This document shows positions 42,680 to 51,886 of a stretch of 64,000 nt of DNA, one piece after another (the first letter of the stretch is position 1; each line of letters begins with the position of its first letter). The position numbers were made by a program, and so were the translations under genes. This DNA is from Sphingomonas sp. NFR15. GTDB lineage: Bacteria; Pseudomonadota; Alphaproteobacteria; Sphingomonadales; Sphingomonadaceae. Location: NCBI RefSeq assembly GCF_900103265.1, contig NZ_FMWX01000001.1, forward strand, positions 248,001 to 312,000, given 5' to 3'. The notes beneath the pieces were generated by a model. It was not told the DNA's origin and searched no databases. It saw only the letters and a program-made list of their open reading frames with translations.

Positions 42680-43110
42680 CAGTTGCTCCTTGAATTTTGT
42701 TCGCGCAGAGGCGCAGAGGACGCAGAGGGCGTGTAGTTGTTGACCAACCGTCGCACGCCTTCCTTGAGCGTCTCTCCGCCGAAGTTCAGAAGCAGCCCGA
42801 CGGGCTGCTTGGTAAGCCGCAAATACGTCAGCACCTGTTTGGCATGAACGGGACTGAGCTTTTCGGCAGACTTGATCTCGATGATCAAGCGCTCGTCGAT
42901 CATCAGGTCGATACGGAACGCCGAGTCGAACCGCATGCCCTCGAATTCGATGCCGATCGCCTTCTGACGCTCGACGCGATGGCCCTGCGCAGCCAGTTTA
43001 CCTGCCAGAACTGCCTCATAGACACTTTCGAGCAGTCCCGGCCCGAGGTCGCGATGAATGCGGATCGCCAGATCGATGACGTCGCGGGTGATCTGATCGA
43101 TATCCTGCAC
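42679..43110 (-). CDS. GxxExxY protein (PDDEXK nuclease-like)
   Basis: The 143-residue protein has the family signature GLLESVYE (G-x2-E-x2-Y) and the nuclease-like core FRIDLMIDERLIIEIKSAEK with a D-x-n-E-x-K pattern, so it is a PDDEXK-fold protein of unknown role. The start is taken as GTG 43110, 6 nt after GGAGGGG provided by the flanking inverted repeat. The last residues (SASSAPLREQNS) are encoded by the other repeat copy. It is inserted between fabD and fabG in a cluster otherwise devoted to fatty acid synthesis, and ends on the fabG start (TGATG). Confidence 0.85.
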   Translation of the reverse strand: MQDIDQITRDVIDLAIRIHRDLGPGLLESVYEAVLAGKLAAQGHRVERQKAIGIEFEGMRFDSAFRIDLMIDERLIIEIKSAEKLSPVHAKQVLTYLRLTKQPVGLLLNFGGETLKEGVRRLVNNYTPSASSAPLREQNSRSN

Positions 43111-43148
43111 CGCAACCCCTCCGCGTCCTCTGCGCCTCTGCGCGAACA
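42698..43148. mobile_element. 451-bp unit bounded by 32-bp inverted repeats carrying a GxxExxY gene
   Basis: The left end at 42698-42729 begins TGTTCGCGCAGAGGCGCAGA, and the right end at 43117-43148 is its reverse complement with one mismatch in 32. The ends contain short tandem GCAGAGGCGCAGAGG units. No transposase is present, so it would be a non-autonomous or domesticated unit. Interpretation as mobile is inferred from the symmetric ends and the interruption of the fab cluster. Confidence 0.6.
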
Positions 43149-43192
43149 TCCTTCCTCTCGTCGATCCTACCGTCCCGTCGGGGAAGAAGCGA

Positions 43193-44128
43193 TCATAGCG
43201 TCTTCGCCAGCGCCTCGATATCGTCCATCGTCACGATGCTGACCGTTTCCACATCCGCCGCGGTTCGCTTGACCATCGCGGTCAGCACCTTGGCGCCGAA
43301 TTCGACGAATCGTGCGACGCCGGTGTCCGCCATCGCCAGCACCGATTCGCGCCAGCGCACCATGCCGGTCACCTGTTCGACGAGCAGACGGCGGATCGTG
43401 TCGGGGTCGCTGACCGGGGTCGCGGTCACGTTGGCGAACACCGGCACCAGCGGCGCGTCGATCCGCGCCTCGGCCAGCGCCTTCTCCATCGCGTCGGCGG
43501 CAGGTTGCATCAACGGGCAGTGGAACGGCGCCGACACCGGCAACAGCACCGCCTTCTTCGCCCCGAACTCCTTGGCGATCGCGACGACGCGGTCGATCGC
43601 GCCCTTGGCGCCCGACAGCACGACCTGCGACGGATCATTGTCGTTGGCAACGGTGCACACCTCGCCCTCGCTCGCCGCGTTGGCGATGATGCGCGCCTTC
43701 GCCAGATCGGCGCCGAGGAGCGCCGCCATCGCACCCTCACCGACCGGGACTGCGGCCTGCATCGCGAGGCCGCGATGCTTGAGCAGCAGCGCCGTCGTCG
43801 GCAGATCGAGCGCGCCCGCCGCGCATAGCGCGGTATATTCGCCGAGCGAGTGGCCGGCGACATAATCGGCCTTGTCGGCGAGCCGGACGCCACCTTCCTT
43901 CTCCAGCACGCGCAACGTGGCGATCGCATTCGCCATGATCGCGGCCTGTGAATTCTCGGTGAGCATCAACTCCTCGGCCGGCCCTTCGGCCATCAGCCGG
44001 AAGAGATGCTGGCCGAGCGCGTCATCGACCTCCTGGAACACCTCGCGCGCCACGGCGCTGGCGTCGGCGAGCGCCTTGCCCATCCCGACCGCCTGACTGC
44101 CCTGCCCCGGAAAAATGAATGCCCGCAT
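43193..44128 (-). CDS. fabD: Malonyl-CoA:ACP transacylase
   Basis: The 311-residue enzyme transfers malonyl groups to ACP. It begins AFIFPGQGSQAVGMGKAL and has the nucleophile serine in VAGHSLGEYTALCAAG, the arginine region after it, and histidine in SAPFHCPLMQPAAD. It is the first gene of the fab cluster on the minus strand. Confidence 0.97.
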   Translation of the reverse strand: MRAFIFPGQGSQAVGMGKALADASAVAREVFQEVDDALGQHLFRLMAEGPAEELMLTENSQAAIMANAIATLRVLEKEGGVRLADKADYVAGHSLGEYTALCAAGALDLPTTALLLKHRGLAMQAAVPVGEGAMAALLGADLAKARIIANAASEGEVCTVANDNDPSQVVLSGAKGAIDRVVAIAKEFGAKKAVLLPVSAPFHCPLMQPAADAMEKALAEARIDAPLVPVFANVTATPVSDPDTIRRLLVEQVTGMVRWRESVLAMADTGVARFVEFGAKVLTAMVKRTAADVETVSIVTMDDIEALAKTL

Positions 44129-44299
44129 CGTTGATGTCCTTCAGATCAGGCGCGTCGCCGTAGAAACCTGAACGAACTTACGCAAGCCGGGACACTTTGC
44201 GACCCTTTACCGTTCTCGTCGGGACGGGCCTGATACAATCGCATCCTAGATTGCTCTCGACGCCGGGAGAAGGCGCCGTTGAAAAACAGGAGCTGAAAC

Positions 44300-44683
44300 G
44301 TGAAAAAGTTCATCCTCGCCGCGCTGGCAACCTCGATCCTCGCCAGCCCGATCGCGATCGCGCCCGCCGAGGCGCAGGGCCGCCGCGATCACCAGGAGCG
44401 CCGCACCACCGTCGTCCGTGAAGGGCCACATGGACGCACCGTCGTGACGAACCGCACGGTGGTCAACAACCGCAACAATTACCGCCGCTGGAACAAGGGC
44501 CAGCGCTTCGATCGCCGCTATGCGCAGAATTACCGCGAGATCAGAGACTGGCGCGCGTATCGCGGCCGCCGCCTCTACGCGCCGCCGCGCGGCTACCATT
44601 GGGTCCGCTCGGGCAATGACGCGGTGCTCGTCGCACTGTCGAGCGGGCTGATCGGCGCCGTCCTCGCGGGCGCGTTCAACTAA
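44300..44683 (+). CDS. RcnB-like periplasmic protein
   Basis: The 127-residue protein has a signal peptide (KKFILAALATSILASPIAIA, cleavage near AEAQG), a basic Arg/Asn-rich middle and the RcnB-family end PRGYHWVRSGNDAVLVALSS then GLIGAVLAG. RcnB in E. coli modulates nickel and cobalt export, but family members without rcnA next to them have no set role. The pattern WRAYRGRRLYAPPRGY agrees with the family. AGGAG precedes the ATG. Confidence 0.8.
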   Translation: MKKFILAALATSILASPIAIAPAEAQGRRDHQERRTTVVREGPHGRTVVTNRTVVNNRNNYRRWNKGQRFDRRYAQNYREIRDWRAYRGRRLYAPPRGYHWVRSGNDAVLVALSSGLIGAVLAGAFN

Positions 44684-44726
44684 GGAGCGCTTGCTTCCGC
44701 CGCGAAAATCGCTAAGGAAACGCACT

Positions 44727-44758
44727 CCGGGGTGGGAAGCACACGCTTTCCGCCCCGG
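44727..44758 (+). promoter_or_regulatory. Long hairpin in the rpsF operon leader
   Basis: CCGGGGTGGGAAGC and GCTTTCCGCCCCGG form a 14-bp stem with two G-U pairs and an ACAC loop, 80 nt before rpsF. No U-tract follows directly. It may be part of an S6:S18 autoregulatory leader, or a terminator-like structure for the gene upstream. Confidence 0.45.
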
Positions 44759-44837
44759 TTGCTATTGAAGACGACAGCCGGAGGGGCGTTCGCATGGTGC
44801 GGGCGTCAGCGATCGGCCAAGATAAGGTAATGCACGC

Positions 44838-45266
44838 ATGGCTCTGTACGAGCATGTGTTCCTTGCGCGCCAGGATCTGGCACAGGCGCAGGTGGATGCA
44901 CTGGCGGAAACCGCCACCAAGATCATTCAGGACAACAACGGTCGGGTCGTCAAGACCGAGACCTGGGGTCTCCGCAGCCTCGCGTACAAGATCGCGAAGA
45001 ACCGCAAGGCGCATTATGTGATGCTCGAGATCGACGCCCCCGGCTCGGTCGTCGTCGAGCTGGAGCGCCAGATCCAGATCAACGAAGACATCATCCGCTA
45101 CATGACCGTCAAGGTCGACGAGCTCGAAGCCGGGCCGACCGTGATGATGCGCAAGAGCGAGCGCGACCGCGAGCGTCGTGGCGACCGTGAAGGTGGCCGT
45201 GGCGGCGATCGCCCCGACCGTGGTGAGCGCAGCGAGCGCCCGCGTCGCGATTTCGACGGCGAATAA
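44838..45266 (+). CDS. rpsF: 30S ribosomal protein S6
   Basis: The 142-residue protein starts [20 protein letters not shown] and has the S6 core [31 protein letters not shown] and [10 protein letters not shown]. An Arg/Glu/Gly-rich tail extends past the usual end, as in many alphaproteobacteria. S6 pairs with S18 in the platform of the small subunit. First gene of rpsF-rpsR-rplI. Confidence 0.97.
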   Translation: MALYEHVFLARQDLAQAQVDALAETATKIIQDNNGRVVKTETWGLRSLAYKIAKNRKAHYVMLEIDAPGSVVVELERQIQINEDIIRYMTVKVDELEAGPTVMMRKSERDRERRGDREGGRGGDRPDRGERSERPRRDFDGE

Positions 45267-45279
45267 GGAGTTATAGACA

Positions 45280-45504
45280 ATGGCACGCCCATTTTTCCGC
45301 CGCCGCAAGAGCTGCCCGTTCTCCGCGAAGGACGCTCCCCGGATCGACTATAAGGACGTTCGGTTGCTCCAGGGCTTCGTGTCCGAGCGTGGCAAGATCG
45401 TCCCCTCGCGCATCACCTCGGTGAGCGCGAAGAAGCAGCGCGAACTCGCTCAGGCGATCAAGCGCGCCCGTCATCTGGGCCTGCTGCCCTACATCGTTAA
45501 GTAA
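45280..45504 (+). CDS. rpsR: 30S ribosomal protein S18
   Basis: The 74-residue basic protein has the S18 pattern [33 protein letters not shown] and [20 protein letters not shown] then RHLGLLPY. It lies 13 nt after rpsF. AGGAG precedes the ATG. Confidence 0.97.
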   Translation: MARPFFRRRKSCPFSAKDAPRIDYKDVRLLQGFVSERGKIVPSRITSVSAKKQRELAQAIKRARHLGLLPYIVK

Positions 45505-45516
45505 GGAGCGACCCAC

Positions 45517-46107
45517 ATGGATGTGATCCTGCTGGAACGAGTCGAAAAGCTCGGCAACATCGGCGACGTGGTGAAGGTGAAGGACGGTTTCGCCCGTAAC
45601 TACCTGCTGCCGAACAAGAAGGCGCTTCGTTCGAACGAAGCCAACCGCAAGGTGTTCGAGAAGAACCGTGAGCGCATCGTGGCCGAGAACGCCGCGAAGC
45701 GCAGCGAGGCCGAGAAGGAGTCGAAGACGATCGACGGCCTGACGATCACGCTGATCCGCCAGTCGTCGAACACCGGCCAGCTCTACGGTTCGGTCGCGGT
45801 TCGCGATCTGATCGAGGCGCTCGAGGCCGAAGGCCACAAGGTCGCGAAGTCGGCGATCGTGCTCAACAAGCCGATCAAGGCGATCGGTCTGTACGAGGTC
45901 AAGGTCGCGCTGCACCCCGAGGTGTCGGTGACGGTCAAGATCAACATCGCGCGTTCGCCCGAAGAGGCCGAGATGCAGGCGCAGGGCGTCGATGTCATGT
46001 CGGCGATGTTCGAGAAGGACGAGGCCGGCTTCGTCGAGGCTTACGATCCCAACGCGGAGCCGGGTGCCACCGCCGAGGTTTCGGCCGAGGAACCGGCCGA
46101 GGGCTGA
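45517..46107 (+). CDS. rplI: 50S ribosomal protein L9
   Basis: The 196-residue protein begins MDVILLERVEKLGNIGDVVK and GFARNYLLPNKKAL, the L9 signature, followed by the long connecting helix and the C-terminal domain (GSVAVRDLIEALEAEGH). A Glu/Ala-rich extension of about 45 residues is normal for this group. Last gene of the operon, followed by a strong terminator. Confidence 0.97.
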   Translation: MDVILLERVEKLGNIGDVVKVKDGFARNYLLPNKKALRSNEANRKVFEKNRERIVAENAAKRSEAEKESKTIDGLTITLIRQSSNTGQLYGSVAVRDLIEALEAEGHKVAKSAIVLNKPIKAIGLYEVKVALHPEVSVTVKINIARSPEEAEMQAQGVDVMSAMFEKDEAGFVEAYDPNAEPGATAEVSAEEPAEG

Positions 46108-46132
46108 TCGCCTTCGCCGTTGGTTACGGAAA

Positions 46133-46170
46133 GGGCCGCCCGGAGAGATCCGGGCGGCCCTTTTCGTTTT
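46133..46170 (+). terminator. Intrinsic terminator of the rpsF-rpsR-rplI operon
   Basis: GGGCCGCCCGGA and TCCGGGCGGCCC form a 12-bp stem with a GAGA loop, followed by TTTTCGTTTT. Confidence 0.95.
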
Positions 46171-46174
46171 ACGC

Positions 46175-46244
46175 GTCATGCCAGCGCAAGCTGGCATCTC
46201 TCTCGGCAAGCGCGCTTGCCACCCCAGCTTGCGCCGGGGTGACG
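46175..46244. repeat. Family B inverted repeat pair
   Basis: TGCCAGCGCAAGCTGGCA (46179-46196) and CCCCAGCTTGCGCCGGGG (46222-46239) lie between convergent rplI and the bestrophin-like gene. Confidence 0.8.
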
Positions 46245-46250
46245 TATAGC

Positions 46251-47135
46251 TCACCAGAGCACGCCGTCCTTGTCGGGCGCGAGCGGCGCGGGCGCCTGGT
46301 CGCCGATCGCCTGCAACAGATCGATCTCGATCGTGCGGCACATCGCCGAAAGCGGTACGTCGTGGAGCGTGTTGGCGAACGGATCGACCAGATCGTCGCC
46401 GATCGCGAGGATGGCGAGGAACATCAGCCCGACGATCGACGATCCGAGCGGCGTCGCGAACCCCAGCGTCTCGACCAGACCGATCGGCAGCAGGATGCAG
46501 ACCAGATGCGTGAACACCATCGGGAAGAAGCGATACTGGTTGGGAAGCGGCGTGTTCTTGAGCCGCTCCATCCCGCCCTGCGCATTGGCGATATCGACCA
46601 GCACGCTTTCCATCGCCGATTGCTGGATCGTGTCGATCAACCCCTGACGGCGGGCGAGATCGATGCGATGCCCGGTACCCTCGACGATGCCGTTGGCGAC
46701 ATTGGTGCGCTTCAGCGCGGGCGTCGCTTCGCCTTCGGACAAGAAGCGCAGCACGTCGTCATCAGGCTTCTGCCGCCGCAACTGGCAGCGTAGCGCGTTA
46801 ACGTAAGCGATCTGCCGCAGAACGATCGTCCGCTTAAGGTCGGTCGCCTCGTCGGGCAGAAAGTTGCGCGCCTGCCGGGCGAGGCTGCGGCTGGCGTTGA
46901 TCATCGCCCCCCACAGGCCGCGCCCTTCCCACCAGCGCTGATAGGCCGAGTTGCTGCGAAACCCGAGCACCAGCGCGAGCGCGGAGCCGAACAATGTGAG
47001 CGGGAGCGACGGCGCGGTGAACGGCAGCCAATAATAGGTCACGGTCACGGTGACGTCCCAGACGAACAGCACCGCGAGCGGCTTCCAGACTTCCCGGATC
47101 ACCTGCTTGGCGCCGGGAACGGCGGTAACGATCAT
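46251..47135 (-). CDS. Bestrophin-family anion channel-like protein
   Basis: The 294-residue membrane protein belongs to the bestrophin/UPF0187 family. It shows an N-terminal helix pair (WDVTVTVTYYWLPFTAPSLP), the conserved LGFRSNSAYQRWWEGRGLWG, and GDDLVDPFANTLHDVPL near the C-terminus, which lines the channel neck. Bacterial homologues form pentameric ion channels. Transported ion and role unknown. It is preceded by a small membrane protein gene on the same strand, with a 40-nt gap. Confidence 0.88.
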   Translation of the reverse strand: MIVTAVPGAKQVIREVWKPLAVLFVWDVTVTVTYYWLPFTAPSLPLTLFGSALALVLGFRSNSAYQRWWEGRGLWGAMINASRSLARQARNFLPDEATDLKRTIVLRQIAYVNALRCQLRRQKPDDDVLRFLSEGEATPALKRTNVANGIVEGTGHRIDLARRQGLIDTIQQSAMESVLVDIANAQGGMERLKNTPLPNQYRFFPMVFTHLVCILLPIGLVETLGFATPLGSSIVGLMFLAILAIGDDLVDPFANTLHDVPLSAMCRTIEIDLLQAIGDQAPAPLAPDKDGVLW

Positions 47136-47175
47136 AGAGCCTCAACTGCGAAACAAACGGGACAAGTCGTGCCTA

Positions 47176-47397
47176 TCACGGCTTGGCCGGATCGATGGCG
47201 CCCTTCTTCGCGGGCGCGGCCTCGGCGGCACTGGCAAGCGCGATCGCGGTGCCGGTGGCGGGACGCAGCACGAACCATTGGGGACGCTCGATCGCGACCA
47301 AATACGCGAGCACGGCGATGCCGAACATCAAGAACTTCCACGACCCGCGCCAGGTTTCCAGCAGGGCGTGGCGGTCACGTTTGTCGAACGGCTGCAT
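47176..47397 (-). CDS. Small single-pass membrane protein, function unknown
   Basis: The 73-residue product has a charged N-terminus (MQPFDKRDRHALLETWRGSW), one membrane helix (KFLMFGIAVLAYLVAIE) and an Ala/Pro/Lys-rich tail. No family was recognised. ATG 47397 is chosen because AAGGAG sits 6 nt upstream; ATG 47403 touches it. It is just upstream of the bestrophin-like gene on the same strand, so the two may act together. Confidence 0.6.
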   Translation of the reverse strand: MQPFDKRDRHALLETWRGSWKFLMFGIAVLAYLVAIERPQWFVLRPATGTAIALASAAEAAPAKKGAIDPAKP

Positions 47398-47532
47398 GGG
47401 CATCTCCTTGTTGTCAGGCCCGACAAGATAGGGATGTCCGAAGAGGTGCTGCGTAAACTGGCCGTTACGTTTTATTGCTGCGCCGCAGCATAACGGTGGG
47501 ACGTGCCTGCGCGGGGATGAATGTGCGAGCAT

Positions 47533-47617
47533 CGCCCCGCGCAGGCCGGGGCTGCTGCGTTTGATGGGAGCCGGTCGCCAAGGCACGAAGCGGCCCCGGC
47601 CTGCGCCGGGGCGACGG
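47533..47617. repeat. Family B inverted repeat pair downstream of alaS
   Basis: CCCCGCGCAGGCCGGGG (47535-47551) and CCCCGGCCTGCGCCGGGG (47594-47611) follow the alaS stop closely and could serve as its transcript end. Confidence 0.75.
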
Positions 47618-47622
47618 TTCGT

Positions 47623-50283
47623 TTACGCCGCCGGAGCATGTTCCTCGGCGAGCGCGGCCCGCACCGCCGCGACCGCGTCGGCCGCCTTCGCGCCGTCGGG
47701 GCCGCCGCCTTGCGCCATATCGGGCCGGCCACCGCCGCCCTGCCCGCCGAGCACCGCGACGGCGACGCGCAGCAGATCGACCGCGCTGCGCGACGCCGCA
47801 ACGTCGGCGGTCAGCCCGACCGCGACCGAGGCACGGCCTTCGTTGACCGCGACGATCATCGCCACGCCCGAACCGATCCGGCCCTTCACATCATCAACCG
47901 CGCCGCGCAGCGACTTGGGATCGAGACCCTCGATGACCTGGCCGACGAAGTTGACGCCGCCGATCTGCTCCGGCCCCGCCGGCGCGGCACCCGCGCCGCC
48001 GCTGAGCGCGAGCGCTTTCTTTGCCTCGGCGAGTTCGCGTTCGAGCTTGCGGCGCTCCTCGACCAGCGCGGCCACGCGCGCCGGCACGTCCTCGGGGGTC
48101 GCCTTCAACGCAGCCGCCGCCTCGCGCAGCTTCTCGTCGCGAGCGCTGAGGTAGGCGCGCGCCGCTTCGCCGGTGAGCGCCTCGATCCGCCGGACACCGC
48201 TCGACACCGCGCTCTCCGAGACGATCTCGAACAAGGCGATGTCGCCTAGCGCGTTGACGTGCGTACCGCCGCACAGTTCGACCGAAAAGCTGGCGTCCTC
48301 GTCGCGGCCCATCGAGAGCACGCGCACCTCTTCGCCATATTTTTCGCCGAACAGCGCCATTGCGCCGGCCGCGATCGCGTCGTCGGGCGTCATCAACCGC
48401 GTCGTCACCGCGTCGTTGCTGCGAATGTGACGGTTCACGTCCGCCTCGACGTCGGCGATCTCCTGCGGGGTCATCGCGCTGTTGTGCGAGAAGTCGAAGC
48501 GCAACCGGTCCTCGGCGACGAGGCTGCCCTTTTGCGTGACATGCCCGCCCAGCCGCCGCCGCAACGCCGCGTGCAGCAGGTGCGTCGCGCTATGGTTGGC
48601 GCGGATGCGGGCGCGGCGCTCGACGTCGATCGCGAGCCGGACGGTATCGCCAACCGTGATCGCACCACTGTCGATGTGCGAACGATGCGAGAACAGGCGC
48701 CCGAGCGGCTTGGCGGTATCCTCGACACGGATCGAAACAGTGTCGCCGGTGATCGTGCCGGCGTCACCCATCTGGCCGCCGCTCTCACCGTAGAAGGGCG
48801 TCTGGTTGACGAGGATATCAACGGTCTCGCCGGCCTCGGCGCGTTCGACGCGGGCACCGTCCTTGACGATCGCGATCACCTGAGCCTCGCCCGCGTCAGT
48901 CGCATAGCCGATGAACTCGGTGCTGCCGAACGCCTCGGCGATGTCGAACCACAGGTCGTCGGACGCGCGCTGGCCCGAACCCTTCCAGGCCGCGCGCGCC
49001 TGTCGCTTCTGCTCGGCCATCGCCGCGTCGAAGCCGGCGCGATCGACCGTGAAGCCCTTGGCGCGCAGAGCGTCCTCGGTCAGATCGTAAGGGAAACCGA
49101 ACGTGTCGTAGAGCTTGAACGCGGTCTCGCCCGGCAAGACCGCCCCCTCGCCGAACCCGGCGGTCGCCTCGTCGAGCAGGCGCAGGCCGTTGGTCAGCGT
49201 GCGGCGGAACTGAGTCTCCTCCTGGAGCAGCGTCGCTTCGATCAACGGCTGCGCGCGCACCAGTTCGGGGAAGGCCGCGCCCATTTCGGCGACCAGCGAG
49301 GGCACGAGCCGGTGCATCAGCGGATCTTTCGCGCCAAGCAGATGCGCGTGGCGCATCGCACGCCGCATGATCCGGCGCAGCACATAGCCCCGGCCCTCGT
49401 TGGCCGGCAGCACGCCATCGGCAACGAGGAAGCCCGACGAGCGCAGATGATCGGCGATGACACGGTGGCTGGCCTTGGCCTCGCCCTCGGCCTTGGTGCC
49501 GGTCAGCGCGGTAGAGGCGGCGATCAGCGCCTTGAACGTGTCGGTGTCGTAATTGTCGGTGACGCCCTGCAACACCGCGGCGATCCGCTCCAGCCCCATG
49601 CCGGTGTCGATCGACGGGCGCGGCAGATCGAGCCGGGTAGCCTTGTCCACCTGCTCATACTGCATGAACACGAGGTTCCAGATCTCGACGAAGCGATCGC
49701 CGTCTTCCTCCGGGCTTCCCGGCGGGCCGCCCCAGATATGGTCGCCGTGATCGTAGAAGATCTCGCTGCACGGGCCGCACGGACCGGTGTCGCCCATCGA
49801 CCAGAAATTGTCGTTGGTGGCGATGCGGATGATACGGTCCTCGGGCAGGCCGGCGATCTTGCGCCACAGATCGAACGCCTCGTCATCGGTGTGATACACG
49901 GTGACGGTCAGCTTCTCCGCCGGGATACCCCACTCCTTGGTGAGCAGGTTCCAGGCGAGCGTGATCGCGCGTTCCTTGAAATAATCGCCGAACGAGAAGT
50001 TGCCGAGCATCTCGAAGAAAGTGTGATGCCGCGCGGTGTAGCCGACATTGTCGAGATCGTTGTGCTTGCCGCCCGCGCGCACGCACTTCTGCGAGGAGGT
50101 CGCGGTCGAATATGCGCGCGATTCCAACCCGGTGAAGACGTTCTTGAACGGCACCATGCCCGCGTTCACGAACATCAGCGTCGGATCGTTCTGCGGCACC
50201 AGCGGCGCGGACGGGATGCGGGCATGCCCCTCGCGCTCGAAATAGTCGAGGAAGCTGCGGCGAATGTCGTTGGTCGAGATCAT
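47623..50283 (-). CDS. alaS: Alanine-tRNA ligase
   Basis: The 886-residue class II synthetase charges tRNA-Ala. The catalytic domain includes [35 protein letters not shown] and [13 protein letters not shown]. The editing domain has the metal sites [13 protein letters not shown] (HxxxH) and [15 protein letters not shown]. The C-terminal DHHA1 part ([12 protein letters not shown]) completes the protein at normal length. It stands alone with repeats downstream. Confidence 0.97.
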   Translation of the reverse strand: MISTNDIRRSFLDYFEREGHARIPSAPLVPQNDPTLMFVNAGMVPFKNVFTGLESRAYSTATSSQKCVRAGGKHNDLDNVGYTARHHTFFEMLGNFSFGDYFKERAITLAWNLLTKEWGIPAEKLTVTVYHTDDEAFDLWRKIAGLPEDRIIRIATNDNFWSMGDTGPCGPCSEIFYDHGDHIWGGPPGSPEEDGDRFVEIWNLVFMQYEQVDKATRLDLPRPSIDTGMGLERIAAVLQGVTDNYDTDTFKALIAASTALTGTKAEGEAKASHRVIADHLRSSGFLVADGVLPANEGRGYVLRRIMRRAMRHAHLLGAKDPLMHRLVPSLVAEMGAAFPELVRAQPLIEATLLQEETQFRRTLTNGLRLLDEATAGFGEGAVLPGETAFKLYDTFGFPYDLTEDALRAKGFTVDRAGFDAAMAEQKRQARAAWKGSGQRASDDLWFDIAEAFGSTEFIGYATDAGEAQVIAIVKDGARVERAEAGETVDILVNQTPFYGESGGQMGDAGTITGDTVSIRVEDTAKPLGRLFSHRSHIDSGAITVGDTVRLAIDVERRARIRANHSATHLLHAALRRRLGGHVTQKGSLVAEDRLRFDFSHNSAMTPQEIADVEADVNRHIRSNDAVTTRLMTPDDAIAAGAMALFGEKYGEEVRVLSMGRDEDASFSVELCGGTHVNALGDIALFEIVSESAVSSGVRRIEALTGEAARAYLSARDEKLREAAAALKATPEDVPARVAALVEERRKLERELAEAKKALALSGGAGAAPAGPEQIGGVNFVGQVIEGLDPKSLRGAVDDVKGRIGSGVAMIVAVNEGRASVAVGLTADVAASRSAVDLLRVAVAVLGGQGGGGRPDMAQGGGPDGAKAADAVAAVRAALAEEHAPAA

Positions 50284-50431
50284 CCCGCCGACTTAGGCGA
50301 GGCCGCGTATCTTCTCAAGCGTGGCGCTGCTGCGGCGAACCGTGCATCCTGGCTTCACTGGCAACCGCGATCCACCGGTTGTAAGGCACCGCCGCCGCCC
50401 GGCGCCATGAACACCACAGGGAGAGAAGACG

Positions 50432-51883
50432 TTGCGAAAACTGGCGATCCTGCTTGCGACCATGATGCCGCTCGCCGTTCCGGTCATGCCAGCGACCGCA
50501 CAGGCCCCGCTGCCGGCGCCGACCGAGCGGCACCGCATGATCGTGCTGAGCGACATCGAGGCCGACCCCGACGACACGCAATCCTTCGTCCGGCTGTTGC
50601 TCTATGCGAACGAGATCGACCTCGAAGGGCTGGTCGCGACGACCTCCGTCCACATGAAGACAGCCATCCATCCCGATTCGATCCGCCGCATCATCCAGGC
50701 CTATGCCAAGGTTCAGCCGAACCTGGCGAAGCACGAGGCCGGATATCCGACGGCCGACCGTCTGCGCGCGCTCGTTCGCGAGGGCCAGCCGGGCTATGGC
50801 ATGGCGGCGGTCGGTACCGGCAAGGACACGGCCGGGTCGCGGCTGATCGTCGAGGCATTGGAGCGCAACGATCCGCGCCCGCTGTGGATTTCGGTCTGGG
50901 GCGGCGTCAACACGCTCGCGCAGGCGCTGTCCACGATCCGGGAAACGCGCTCGCCCGAGGTGGCCCGGCGCCTGATCGCCAAGCTGCGGGTCTATACCAT
51001 CTCCGATCAGGACGATGCCGGCGCATGGCTGCGCAAGACTTTCCCCGATCTGTTCTATGTCGTCAGCCCCGGCGGCTATGGCGCGGGCACCTGGACCGGC
51101 ATCCACACGCTGATCGACGGCGGCGACAACCGCACGATCAGCAATGCGTGGCTGCGCGACAACATTCAGCAGGGGCACGGGCCGCTCGGCGCGATGTACC
51201 CGGACGTCTCCTATGGCATGGAGGGCGACACGCCCGCCTTCCTGTCGCTGATCCCCAATGGCCTCAGCAACCCCGACCATCCCGATTGGGGCGGCTGGGG
51301 CGGCCGGTACGAACTCTACACCCCGCCGGTCGCGACGACCGACCCGAGCGGGTTCAGCGGGGTCGTGATTGAACCGGAGACGCGCCCGATCTGGACCAAC
51401 GCGATCGACAGCTTCACCCCGCAGGTCGCACGCGAGTTCGGCCGCGCCTCGGTTCCAGACGACCGGCAGATCAAGGATTTCCGCGCCGGGATCTGGCGCT
51501 GGCGCGACGATTTCCAGAACGACTTCGCCGCCCGCATCGCTTGGACGGTGCGCCCATTCGCTGAGGCCAACCACCCGCCCGAGGTGCGGCTGAGCGGGCC
51601 GAATCGGCTGACGGTGAAATCGGGCGAGCGGTTCGTGCTAAGCGCGGTCGACAGCACCGACCCCGATGGCGACAGCCTGAGCTTCCAGTGGTTCCACTAT
51701 CAGGAGATCGGCCATTGGCAGACGCCGATCCTCAACGGCATCGCCGCCAACATCCACACGGTCGACTTCACCGCGCCCAAGGTGAGCGAGCCGCGCGAGG
51801 CGCATTTCATCGTGCGGGTGACCGACAAGGGCACGCCGCCGCTGACCCGCTACAAGCGCGTGATCGTGACGATCACGCCCTGA
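50432..51883 (+). CDS. DUF1593 nucleoside hydrolase-like secreted protein
   Basis: The 483-residue protein has a signal peptide (ILLATMMPLAVPVMPATAQA) and a domain resembling nucleoside hydrolases (RMIVLSDIEADPDDTQSFVR, with the D-x-D-x-D metal pattern; WISVWGGVNTLAQAL; VYTISDQDDAGAWLRKTFPD). A C-terminal Ig-like region follows (LSAVDSTDPDGDSLSFQWFH). This is the DUF1593 architecture, often called cellulose-binding though the activity is not settled. A TTG start follows GGGAGAGAAG. Not clearly tied to its neighbours. Confidence 0.85.
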   Translation: MRKLAILLATMMPLAVPVMPATAQAPLPAPTERHRMIVLSDIEADPDDTQSFVRLLLYANEIDLEGLVATTSVHMKTAIHPDSIRRIIQAYAKVQPNLAKHEAGYPTADRLRALVREGQPGYGMAAVGTGKDTAGSRLIVEALERNDPRPLWISVWGGVNTLAQALSTIRETRSPEVARRLIAKLRVYTISDQDDAGAWLRKTFPDLFYVVSPGGYGAGTWTGIHTLIDGGDNRTISNAWLRDNIQQGHGPLGAMYPDVSYGMEGDTPAFLSLIPNGLSNPDHPDWGGWGGRYELYTPPVATTDPSGFSGVVIEPETRPIWTNAIDSFTPQVAREFGRASVPDDRQIKDFRAGIWRWRDDFQNDFAARIAWTVRPFAEANHPPEVRLSGPNRLTVKSGERFVLSAVDSTDPDGDSLSFQWFHYQEIGHWQTPILNGIAANIHTVDFTAPKVSEPREAHFIVRVTDKGTPPLTRYKRVIVTITP

Positions 51884-51886
51884 CCG

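Noticed and set aside
48259..51372. A 1037-codon open frame antisense to alaS and running into the DUF1593 gene in another frame
   Set aside because: It overlaps two well-supported genes and has no domain signature.
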